Source: Gracilaria gracilis | Lineage: Eukaryota > Rhodophyta > Florideophyceae > Gracilariales > Gracilariaceae | Length of the DNA stretch: 64,000 bases | Direction of reading: 5' to 3' | NCBI GenBank assembly: GCA_030374805.1 | Contig: JARGSG010000038.1 | Location: 248,001 to 312,000 of the forward strand | Shown: positions 1 through 8,404 of the stretch, piece by piece | How positions within the stretch are numbered: position 1 is the stretch's first letter | Layout: every line of letters begins with the position of its first letter | The notes under the pieces: generated by a model | The model's input: only the letters and a program-made list of their open reading frames with translations | The model's database searches: none | Told to the model about the DNA's origin: nothing | Translations under genes and position numbers: made by a program

Positions 1-2
1 GT

Positions 3-146
3 GAGGAGGACAGAGCGGATGAACGCGAACGACGAATTGAAGACAACAAGCGACAAGAGCGCTTTATGCAAATGCTCATGGTGATGGCTTTCGGAGGGAA
101 GCAGAGTAACTCCAACAGTCTGGAACCACGCGGCGAAGGGGATTGA
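3..146 (+). CDS. C-terminal end of a Harbinger companion-type ORF (partial)
   Basis: An open frame runs in from the left edge and stops at 144-146. Its 47 residues are strongly charged (Glu/Arg/Asp-rich, with ERERRIED and NKRQER), followed by a Met-rich stretch (FMQMLMVMAFGG). A charged helical tail of this kind is typical of the SANT/Myb-like companion protein that PIF/Harbinger elements encode beside the transposase. It converges on the DDE transposase at 259-1422, which is the usual two-gene layout of such elements. Only the tail is visible, so the assignment rests mainly on the neighbour. Confidence 0.35.
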   Translation, partial: EEDRADERERRIEDNKRQERFMQMLMVMAFGGKQSNSNSLEPRGEGD

Positions 147-258
147 TGGAGGTGGCTTTCCTGATTCGAACATGTATTGAACTACATTAGATAGATTTAC
201 TTGCGGTAACGTTTGCAAAGCGTATGAGTAAACTGGACTTCGAACGTTACAAGAATTC

Positions 259-1422
259 TCACAAAAAGCAGTTTGCTTCTCTGCTAAGCTCTGGCATAAA
301 CGTGTTCAGTATTTGGTTGATCCCAACGAGCCTTGTCCTTAAGTTGAACAGAAGTACAGTTGAAAGTAAGAATATCTTTCGCTCTCCATTCTCCTCATAA
401 ATTATACGATCATGGAGCCTTGGAAAGGAGCTCTTTAACGCTCGCATGCCCCATTCGGAGGCCTGCCTTACAGACGTAGCCTGCCGAAGTATAGAAAAAG
501 CCTGTGAATCGCCATGACTGGAGAGCAAGGGGTCTTGCGAGGACTTAATCAGAAAAGGAAAATCTCCTTTAGAGAATGCAGCATCAACAACACAGCGGCC
601 ACCACATAAGGTAAAGATGCTCTGTAGCTTATTGTAGACACCACCCCAGTCTGCAACTGTAGAATCGTGCATCGACCCAGGGGCGTTTATAGCACACGCA
701 ATTATGACACCATTAGGGGCAAAAACAAACACATTTCCCACATAGTGGTCATGCTGCCATCCATTATAGAACATGCTTTGAATCACACAATCTCCAGACT
801 GCTGTAGGTATATTTTCAAACCATCGGCAACGCAGTATACATCTTCCAGCATAGAATGGCGAGTTGAAATCGCTTGTTTAAACGTAGCAATCTCTTGCGC
901 ACTGGGCATTTCAATCCTTGACTTTCTGTCCTTACACAAAGTCTTGAGAAGTATCCGGCGCCCGAATCGAACAAACAAGGAACAAACGGAAGCAGTTATT
1001 CCAAACAAAAGACACAGAACCATTTCTGAACCTCTAGTTCTTCCATGAGTGAGGACCAAACCTAAGCAATGTTCCGAAGACATCAAACGTGGTCTTCCTC
1101 GTTTTTTGTTTGTAATAGGTAGTCGTTTTATGTATCCATCTTTTGAATACGGAGAATAACGATTGTAGTATTGGGAAAACGATGAATGTAGATAATGGAA
1201 ACTGGAAAAGTCAAAACCTGTTAGCGTGATAAGAGCTTGATCGTTTCCTGATAAAAACAGATATGAAAATGGCGATTGCGATGGGTGACGAAGGGAAACT
1301 CTTGGAATTCGACGATCGCGACGTCGACGTCCTTTTAATGTCAGTTTCTGCTTGAATGGCAAGCGCCGTGATTCTGGCTGTCGTTGAATAGCTATAAGGA
1401 GTAAAAGGGACGGGTTACCCAT
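259..1422 (-). CDS. HARBI1-like DDE transposase
   Basis: An ORF of 387 residues starts at an ATG. The C-terminal 200 residues look like a DDE_Tnp_4 nuclease. A first acidic site lies in VADGLK, followed by a stretch with GNVFVFAPNG and the family-like MHDSTVADW. A second acidic site lies in VVDAAFSKG and the final Glu in SEWGMRALK. The segment GRTRGSEMVLCLLFGITASVCSLF resembles the helical region before the catalytic core in red-algal Harbinger nucleases. In the element this nuclease would cut and rejoin DNA at the terminal repeats. The partner ORF tail at 3-146 converges on it. The terminal repeats of this element could not be found, and the Arg-rich first 50 residues are atypical, so the real start may be internal. 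Confidence 0.6.
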   Translation of the reverse strand: MGNPSLLLLIAIQRQPESRRLPFKQKLTLKGRRRRDRRIPRVSLRHPSQSPFSYLFLSGNDQALITLTGFDFSSFHYLHSSFSQYYNRYSPYSKDGYIKRLPITNKKRGRPRLMSSEHCLGLVLTHGRTRGSEMVLCLLFGITASVCSLFVRFGRRILLKTLCKDRKSRIEMPSAQEIATFKQAISTRHSMLEDVYCVADGLKIYLQQSGDCVIQSMFYNGWQHDHYVGNVFVFAPNGVIIACAINAPGSMHDSTVADWGGVYNKLQSIFTLCGGRCVVDAAFSKGDFPFLIKSSQDPLLSSHGDSQAFSILRQATSVRQASEWGMRALKSSFPRLHDRIIYEENGERKIFLLSTVLLFNLRTRLVGINQILNTFMPELSREANCFL

Positions 1423-1773
1423 AACAGTTGCGCACTATGTCCTGGGTGGAGATGTGGTTCGGATGAAATCGTGGTACGTGCTGATGGCTTCCTGAAGGTG
1501 CTGCAGTGGACCAGCACGACAATAAAACACTATACTAGCCCATTTTGTTACAGGTGATTTCAGGAGCAGACATAGTGCGATGTGATCCCTTTTTACTGTA
1601 AAGTTCACAAACTGTGTTGCGCACAAAATATGTTTTCAGGAGCCACCCATTGTCTGATGCACATCGCACCGATCACAATTAATTGGGTTCAACTCATATA
1701 TGAATCATGTAACTATACTATCGTGATCATCCTCGTGCCTGTGGTGAAGAGGGTTTGAAACGCAAATTTCACC
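1423..1773. other. Spacer without recognisable gene
   Basis: This is about 350 bases between the DDE transposase start and the membrane-protein gene. I see no coding signature, no terminal inverted repeat and no RNA gene. The outer end of the Harbinger-like element probably lies here, but no clean boundary is visible. Confidence 0.4.
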
Positions 1774-2841
1774 CTACTCTGAGTTCGAAGAACATGATAT
1801 CAACACGACCCGATTCCCCTCCAAGTCGACAGTGGACACTACGGGGTTCTCATCACCTCGAACGTCGTCTTCAATAACAGCTTTCTGAGCCCAGTGTAAT
1901 GGATTGCTCATATTGAAAAAACTGTGAGAGCGAAATAGCAAAGAAACTGTGAATACCAGAAAAGATGATATCCAGACCCCAACCATCACGTAGATGAGTG
2001 CTGAGCTCAGTTCTGTAGAGTCGACCTGTTTTTTAAACTGGCACATCCCTTCTCCATCCCTGCTGAACACCTTGCGACGCAGCTCCACATCGTCAGCTTC
2101 CCCACTGGACAGATGAAACACAGCCCTCGATGCAAACTCTCGCTCTCTTCCAGAAACATCAAAGAACACATGCGTATGCCACTGTGCGATACTTTCAAAT
2201 TCATCATTGACAATGTTTAGATCACTTCGTGTTAGTTTATCTGAGAAGGTAACTCGATTTCCTTTTCGATAAAGCAATGAACAGAATTCTATTTCTTCCT
2301 CTTCCTCTGAGGGATTTTGATTCGTAACTGAATTGCATTCCATAACGTGATCTTCCGGTAGCGACTTATCTAATTGAATCTCGCGATCAAAAGAGTAAAG
2401 CTTTTCCGAGCACTGCACGACGAATCCCTCATCCTCAAAAAAATTTCCTCCGCTCTGCCAGATCTTGGTTTCATCTGCGTCAAGACAGGAATGAACAATA
2501 GGACTGAAGGGAAAGGTTGTACTTGTGGAGTTATCTTGCCCGTCGTTGGAGGTCAGAAACCTGCAAGGCTTTGCCTCCCCCGCTCTCTCGATAAGAGTTG
2601 GGTCGCTGTAGAATGAGTTCAAAATCTCAACGATGATAAATACAGAGATGGCTGTCAAGCCCACTAACTTGGTACGATTCAAATGGCGGCGCACTGTGAG
2701 AATTTTTCCTTTCTGAAGCGCCCTGCACTCGCAGAAGCAGTTCCAGTTGAGTGCCGCTTGTAAGAAAACGAGTTCAGAGGCGGCCGAGATGAATGAGATG
2801 ATAAGACTGACATATTGCGATTTTAGAGGAATTACAATCAT
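1774..2841 (-). CDS. Three-helix membrane protein, paralogue of the gene at 3171
   Basis: A 355-residue ORF with an ATG start. Three hydrophobic segments are visible: residues about 9-31, 59-77 and 280-303. Between the second and third lies a roughly 200-residue hydrophilic domain with several Cys (QCSEKLYSF, GEGMCQFK) and N-glycosylation-type sites, followed by a short tail beginning FNMSNPLHW. The neighbouring divergent ORF matches it along its whole length, including LKSQYVSLI, ISAASE, QCS.LLYSF, the RR.VF..DG.GMC.F block and SNPLHW. I recognise no named family. The layout suggests a plasma- or endomembrane protein with a large loop on one side, perhaps disulfide-stabilised. Conservation of a full-length reading frame in two diverged copies argues that it is a real gene. 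Confidence 0.75.
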   Translation of the reverse strand: MIVIPLKSQYVSLIISFISAASELVFLQAALNWNCFCECRALQKGKILTVRRHLNRTKLVGLTAISVFIIVEILNSFYSDPTLIERAGEAKPCRFLTSNDGQDNSTSTTFPFSPIVHSCLDADETKIWQSGGNFFEDEGFVVQCSEKLYSFDREIQLDKSLPEDHVMECNSVTNQNPSEEEEEIEFCSLLYRKGNRVTFSDKLTRSDLNIVNDEFESIAQWHTHVFFDVSGREREFASRAVFHLSSGEADDVELRRKVFSRDGEGMCQFKKQVDSTELSSALIYVMVGVWISSFLVFTVSLLFRSHSFFNMSNPLHWAQKAVIEDDVRGDENPVVSTVDLEGNRVVLISCSSNSE

Positions 2842-3170
2842 GTTGAATGCAGAACCAAGGAAGAACCATGGTCAGGACATTGGGTCTGACTTGTTCTTCC
2901 CTGCCTCAAGCATGTACTTGTGCATGGATGCCTCGAGTACGTACTGTCTTCTATTCCGCCGACAACAAAACATCAGGACGCTCATATACTCGCGTGATTT
3001 GGAGATAGTAAGGCTGATGTATTCTCCTGCCTTGTGTTACAGTATTGCATAAAAGTGTCGTGCTGGAGGCCGACAGTTAAACAGTGAGAGAGTTCGCATG
3101 CAATGATCAAGAACTTGGCTTCAGTTCTTCCTTCTTGACTTCAGCTTTCTCTCTCTCTTTTCCAGTCTAC
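2842..3170. promoter_or_regulatory. Shared divergent promoter region
   Basis: These 329 bases separate the start codons of the two divergent paralogues, so both promoters must lie here unless leaders are very long. A CATAAAA stretch near 3048-3055, about 120 bases before the plus-strand ATG, is a possible TATA-like element. Nothing equivalent is obvious for the minus-strand gene. The functional reading is inferred from gene arrangement. Confidence 0.4.
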
Positions 3171-4256
3171 ATGGCGATTATCCAACTCAAGTCACAATAT
3201 GTCAGTCTCATCGTCATATTTATCTCTGCCGCCTCCGAATTTGCCCTCCTATTCTCCGCACTCCGCTGGAATTGTGTTTACGAGAGTAGAACGCTTCAAA
3301 AACGCGGAACCCTCAACGTGCGGAACCATCAAACGCGCATCAGGCTGCTAGTAGCTGCAACTACCGCTATTTTCATCATCATCGAAGTCCTCTTCTCGCA
3401 CTATAGCGAGCCTACTACTACGGAGAGATTGGAGAAAAGGAATTGCACTTTTCTGAGTTCTAGAAGGGAAGGAGGACAAGGCTTCACCAATCTAACGTCT
3501 ATTTCCAGCATCGTTCTGCTTCGATGCCTCGGCACAAAAGGAACTGTCCTACAACAAAGTGCAGGGAATCTGTTCCGCGACGCTGAACAGATTGTAACTC
3601 AGTGCTCGGACTTGTTGTACTCGTTTTCGACCGACATTGCCCCGAAAGAATCTCTGCCTGCAGCTGGTTACTTTAAACAGTGTGTCACCTATCCCGAGCA
3701 AGCTGAACCTGAGAACCAAACAGAAGGTTGTGTGTTCTTATATGCAAGTGGGACAAAGGTGACCTTCACGTACTTCGTTCGTAGTTTGGACGTGCTGAAA
3801 GTAACTAAAGAGAGAATACCATTACAGGTTTGGCATACCGATGTCTACTTCAACTTCACTGGACTGGAAAACGAGTTCGCAAGGAGGGCAGCGATCCTGT
3901 TCTTTGATTCAAGTCCACATCCCATCTCGCTACGCCGAGAAGTGTTCACTGCGGACGGTAAAGGTATGTGTGATTTCAAGAATCATGACAATGCTACGAT
4001 TGTGCCAGACGGATTTATGTATGCATTCTTAACGATATCAGCTCTATGCTTACTGGCGGTGGTACCGAGTTTATTCTTTAGCTCTCACATATGCTTCGAC
4101 ATTAGTAATCCTTTGCATTGGCCACAGAAAACTGTTCCCCGTGGAAGCTTCGTTAACTGCGAGAATCCGATAGTTTCTAGGTCGCACTTGGCCGAAGAAG
4201 AATTTGTGGTTTCATCCGATTTGACGAAACCGCGCAGTGCACGATGGTGGCCTTGA
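3171..4256 (+). CDS. Three-helix membrane protein, paralogue of the gene at 1774
   Basis: A 361-residue protein. The frame is open further upstream, but the start is set at 3171 because MAIIQLKSQYVSL then aligns residue for residue with the start of the divergent paralogue (MIVIPLKSQYVSL). Hydrophobic segments lie at about 9-31, 59-77 and near the C-terminus, with a roughly 200-residue Cys-containing loop between the second and third. Several N-x-S/T sites occur in the loop (FTNLTSIS, YFNFTGL). The tail contains FDISNPLHWPQK, shared with the paralogue. The two proteins are clearly diverged, so this is not a recent copy. No function is assigned. The head-to-head arrangement suggests an inverted duplication of one ancestral gene. 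Confidence 0.75.
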   Translation: MAIIQLKSQYVSLIVIFISAASEFALLFSALRWNCVYESRTLQKRGTLNVRNHQTRIRLLVAATTAIFIIIEVLFSHYSEPTTTERLEKRNCTFLSSRREGGQGFTNLTSISSIVLLRCLGTKGTVLQQSAGNLFRDAEQIVTQCSDLLYSFSTDIAPKESLPAAGYFKQCVTYPEQAEPENQTEGCVFLYASGTKVTFTYFVRSLDVLKVTKERIPLQVWHTDVYFNFTGLENEFARRAAILFFDSSPHPISLRREVFTADGKGMCDFKNHDNATIVPDGFMYAFLTISALCLLAVVPSLFFSSHICFDISNPLHWPQKTVPRGSFVNCENPIVSRSHLAEEEFVVSSDLTKPRSARWWP

Positions 4257-5216
4257 GATCTGTTTCACATCTTTGGAAAATCAAAGGACAGGAGTTGGGA
4301 TGGAAATCCTACTTTGCGGCCAGTACAATACTAAAAAATCCGCTTTCTGAGCCAACTACATGGAGAGATGTTGCCAATACGGGCGAATGTTTAGTAGATT
4401 ACAAGTACTACAGTTTCTGATTAAAGTTAATCAGCCTGATTAATCAGTGCCACCAACCAGTTGAAAACGAGTGGTGAATGTTGGCAGTAACCTAGGGTCC
4501 AAAGGAAGAGAAAATGTGCGTTTTGTATCTAGGTGCAGAGAATTTCTGATATCATAGATGTTCGCAGATTGTAACAGGCAAGCATGACACGAAGAAAACA
4601 AAAATGCTGTACAAGTCGTTCATAACATACCTTCGTATGTATCTGCGCAGAGATTAATTTGCACCATTGATTGCAAAAATTGGGCTTGGGGCCATAAACC
4701 CGACAGCTGTGCAAGAGATAACTTATTAATTTACCTTACGTTGATGTGTTTCCATCCCTTTGCCGATGCCACTGGCCATGTTGGAGGGTCTATAAGGTTA
4801 GAACTGCAAGTAGCTGGGTCTTTCTACACTTTCAGGCGCGTGACAGACCAGGTGTTCGTAACTATATGCCCAGTGGTGTCCATTTGCACTACCCAGGGGT
4901 CTTGTTGTACTTTGTGATAACACGAGCCAGCGCGGAGCGGTCAGTGACTAAGTTTGGCTACCCTTGGTAGCTCTAATGTTAAGGGTTAGCTTGCGGCTGA
5001 TCCTCAAGGCTGGCCCCTGCTCCTCATGTTGGCACAAACTCCTCATGTTGGCGCCAGCTCTCCGACGTATCTATGCCTTGATCTCGTGCAGCGTGTTTGC
5101 AGCGTGTTCCAGCTGTGCAGCCTACACGAGACACGTTTGCAACGGAAGGTACAACTTGGGGGCAAATATAGGCTGGCCTGATGCTCAGACACGTTTCCGT
5201 TAATTACGTGTACACT
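4257..5216. other. Intergenic stretch, nothing recognised
   Basis: About 960 bases following the plus-strand membrane-protein gene. Short open frames occur but none has recognisable composition or motifs. No RNA gene, long repeat or terminal repeat was seen. Confidence 0.4.
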
Positions 5217-5281
5217 CATCCACGTACTACTGACGTCACCAACTCCCCGGGGGAGTTGGTGACGTCAGTAGTACGTGGATG
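5217..5281. repeat. 65-bp near-perfect palindrome
   Basis: Two 32-base arms (5217-5248 and 5250-5281) are exact reverse complements separated by a single G. The centre reads CTCCCCGGGGGAG and each arm contains TGACGTCA. As single strand it would form a hairpin without a real loop. Flanking bases do not continue the pairing. It could be the remnant of a palindromic MITE or a replication-generated foldback. No gene is attached to it. Confidence 0.9.
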
Positions 5282-7395
5282 CCTCTCTTCGTTTTATCTC
5301 ATACCTCCTCTTCCACCATGGCCTAATCCTTCAGCCTTTGGCGCACATCCGGAAGAAAACAATGATTTATTATGCTCCACAACGAACTCTGTGGAAGCGG
5401 GTGAAAGAGGAATACAAGCTGGCCACCAATCACATGACGGTTTGGAAATAGAACGGGAAAATGGATGAAACATAAATGTTCTGGTTGTTCTGGCTATTTG
5501 AGGAGAAGACAACTCGAACGTTCTTGTCGAGTAGCTCTTTTCTGGAATATTTTACACATATAGGACTCGTCATGTCCAGGCGACTGACGGCTTCTTTTTC
5601 AGTCCCCCAGTATTGGCGTTCTATTATATATGTATAAACCTATTCCGACTCTTCGATTCACTTTAGGACTAATCTGTCACATGTGGGTGCTATGGAATCC
5701 TGGGTCCGGTTGAATTAATTAAAGCATAGTAGTTGTTAGCAGTAGCTCTCTTTTCTATACTTCTTTGCAATTCTTCAACCAATAATGTTTGAAATAGTTG
5801 TGTATGCAAACATCGTACCGGTTCTTATCAGAGCTGCCGCAATTCCCGACAAATTTTGAAGACAAACATGTCACCACTGGTGTTTGGGTTGGGCGAGGCA
5901 CGGTCACTCGGCCACTAGACTAAGGAATCCTCCTCGCGAGCTCTACATGTCATATTGGAAACCATAATTAAATCGGCGGACGGAGGTCGTGTGAAGCAAT
6001 GGGTGCACATTGTTGGAGCCCCAACCACCCTAAACAAGTTGCTTGTAGACACGTAGTCGAAATAGCGTGGCGTCGACTACGTGGCGCATGTGTCACCCCT
6101 GGGTCGCTAATTACTTTTGAGAAAAAGAGTTGCCAGAAAACAGCATGAAGCCATTCAAGAAGCGTGTGCGCATTTGCATCGTTTCGTCAACAAAACACTT
6201 GTTGCACCAGCACCACAGACGCCAGCACCGCCGAAGAGCACGAGGAGCGCGTAGCGAAGATATGATACGTGCAGTTCGCAACTTAGCTCTACCGAGATTC
6301 CCGACAAATCCTACCTCAACGCCAGTGTGTGCGGCAGTTGCCCGTGTCCTGGCTCTGCGCGCGTGCTATGGAGATGCAGCGATGCATCGTTTCGAGCGCA
6401 TTGTGGAGTTGTCACCAGTCTTCTCCTCGAGTGCTGCTGTTGTCTCGCGGCCAAAAGTGTTGTTGGCAAATAGCGTTCTAGCCTAGAAAAAAGGAGAGCA
6501 ACAGAAAATGGGGCACAACAGAGCCCAGTTGCGGTCGCCTCGTTTGCCACAAAGTGCCCCAGATGTGACGCTTGGTAGGTTATATATCTTCACCTACCTT
6601 GGGATCGAAGCGTTTGCTTGTTGGACCATATAACCTATGGATTAGTGGACAATTTCGTGCCATTCAAAATTACCATCTGATTACTGCAGCTTTCTGGAGA
6701 TATTTGGAAGCCCTCCGAAAGACCACCAAACCCCGTTTTGTGAACTAGTTTCCATTCTTGCTGGAACCCATATCGCAAAGCAACAACTGTTGCAATTCGC
6801 TCGAAACAACATTTATGTCGATCTGAACGCTCGGGATGACAAATGCATCCGCCGAAATGACATCATTTAGTACTGATTAGACTTGACTTGCGTTAACCTT
6901 CGGACCACACAAGCCGTTCTGTCTGCGTAGAAATCGAGCATGGGTCTGCGGTGTACCGACTAGTTTGGCATAAGCTTTAGAACTAATATCAGTTTCGAAG
7001 ATGCAATTAACAGCCCTTCATAAGATTTGGGAGCGACATGGAACTCCAACTAAAAACTCTAGCATTATAGCTGTGAGTGACTGATCTTTTGTGTGCAAGT
7101 ACTCGCGACTGGTAGACTGGGTATCCGTTGTTAAGAATCGAAACTCCACAGAACGAGCTAAAGGCGGGGGTAACCATGAGTCTTCAACAAGTAGCAACAC
7201 GAGGTGCACGGCTCAATGATGTGGGGTCTTGACAACGCTACGAACCAATACGAAGTATCACAGAGCGGCAAGATGATAGTGTACTCATGGGGATTAAGGT
7301 GCAGTGTAGCTGCTCTCAACTGCAGCTGGCGGTCACAGAGGGTCACGATAACACCTCCGGTGGTGTGGCACGGGGTCACGGGGTCACCACACCGT
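5282..7395. other. Intergenic stretch, nothing recognised
   Basis: About 2.1 kb with only short, low-quality open frames on both strands. A His/Arg-rich frame near 6130-6486 has no recognisable domain. No terminal repeats were found. Confidence 0.4.
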
Positions 7396-7482
7396 GAGCG
7401 GCCATAGCTCAATCGGTAACTGCCTTCGTGTGCTTTTTGTGTGGGCCTGGGGTTCTTGGTTCGAACCCCGGCCCTGCCGCTC
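7396..7482 (+). other. tRNA-like sequence (SINE head or tRNA relic)
   Basis: An 87-base unit closes with a perfect 7-bp stem (GAGCGGC with GCCGCTC). Inside are an A-box-like TAGCTCAATCGG and a B-box-like GGTTCGAACCC, the internal promoter elements of RNA polymerase III. The length would suit a class II tRNA, but I cannot fold a convincing D arm, anticodon arm or standard 5-bp T stem. A functional tRNA is therefore doubtful, and a tRNA-derived SINE head or decayed tRNA gene is more likely. No tRNA identity is proposed. Confidence 0.45.
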
Positions 7483-7699
7483 TTTCCCCCAGTTCACTGC
7501 ATGCAGTTGTGCACGTGTGACATAATCTGCACGAGCAGCGAAATTATTGCAAAATGTCCAAGAATGCAGTGAAGACAAGCTTCGCCACCTGCATGGACCT
7601 CCGTACCGTGGCGTACATTGCTGAAGTTTCCGAGTACCGTTGTATATGCCAAAGAGCATTTACGGCAGAATGACGTGACAGACTAAAGTAAAGCGAGCC

Positions 7700-8292
7700 A
7701 TGCGCCTTGTGAGCACTGCGCCTCATATAGGGACCCCATCGGTGCTGATGTTGTGTACAGGTCCAGCAAACACTGGCATCATCTTTCATCATCGCAATGG
7801 CTGCATCCCAGCTACATTTGAAAACATTGCCAAAGTCACGTTGTGCACTACATTGGGGCGCCATCTAGTTCTGCGACAACAGTTTCAAGCGTCGAGCACC
7901 TGCTCATAGCTTTTTCCGCAGCTGGAGTAGATAACGTGCAGGCACACACTTCAATTGGGGAACTGCCAATCATTGACGGCTCTGCATGGGCATTCACTCT
8001 CGCGCTGAAGGGGCAGCTGGTGCCTTTAAACGCCGAAAAGCGCCCAACGATTGTTCGTCGAGAGTACGCGTTATTTCAGAAGATGGGAAAGCACCCGCCT
8101 CATTATAGAGCGTTCACCTATCAAGAACAAAAAGAGGCAATCTGCGAAACAGACGGCACTAGAGCAGCGATTAAGCGGCTTGCATCATGCAAGATAATGC
8201 AAGACGTATGTACACGCGAACAAGGGAGGTCACAATCATTTGCGGTTAATCTCAAGCTCGGAACGCGGGTCAAGAAACTCAGCTCCTTTTAG
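7700..8292 (+). pseudogene. lpxC: LpxC-like deacetylase fragment, frameshifted
   Basis: LpxC removes the acetyl group from UDP-3-O-acyl-N-acetylglucosamine in lipid A-type synthesis; plant and algal versions are nuclear genes. Two overlapping frames give adjacent parts of the family pattern. The first, from an ATG at 7700, has PANTGIIF, IPATFENI and LCTTLG. The second, from about 7846, has SSVEHLLIAFSAAGVDN with the metal-binding His motif, then LPIIDGSAWAF. The switch falls at a run of four G near 7855, so one base was gained or lost there. The usual N-terminal GLHSG region is weak and the C-terminal HK..D motif is missing, so this is a relic of roughly the first half. A sequencing error at the G run would remove only the frameshift, not the truncation. 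Confidence 0.6.
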
Positions 8293-8404
8293 TCATGCTG
8301 TACGTTGCATCGGCTATGCGGGTATGGACAGGACAAAGGTTTTCGGCGCGAAGCTGTGCACAGCATGGTTGTGAGGGATTGACTTGACAAAATTAATGGT
8401 TCGT

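Noticed and set aside
6130-6486. 118-codon His/Arg-rich frame in the gene-poor stretch
   Set aside because: Starts at a TTG, has no domain, and no neighbour suggests a function.
7396-7482. Functional tRNA gene
   Set aside because: Acceptor stem and pol III boxes look right, but the D, anticodon and T stems do not fold in a standard way, so only a tRNA-like unit is claimed.
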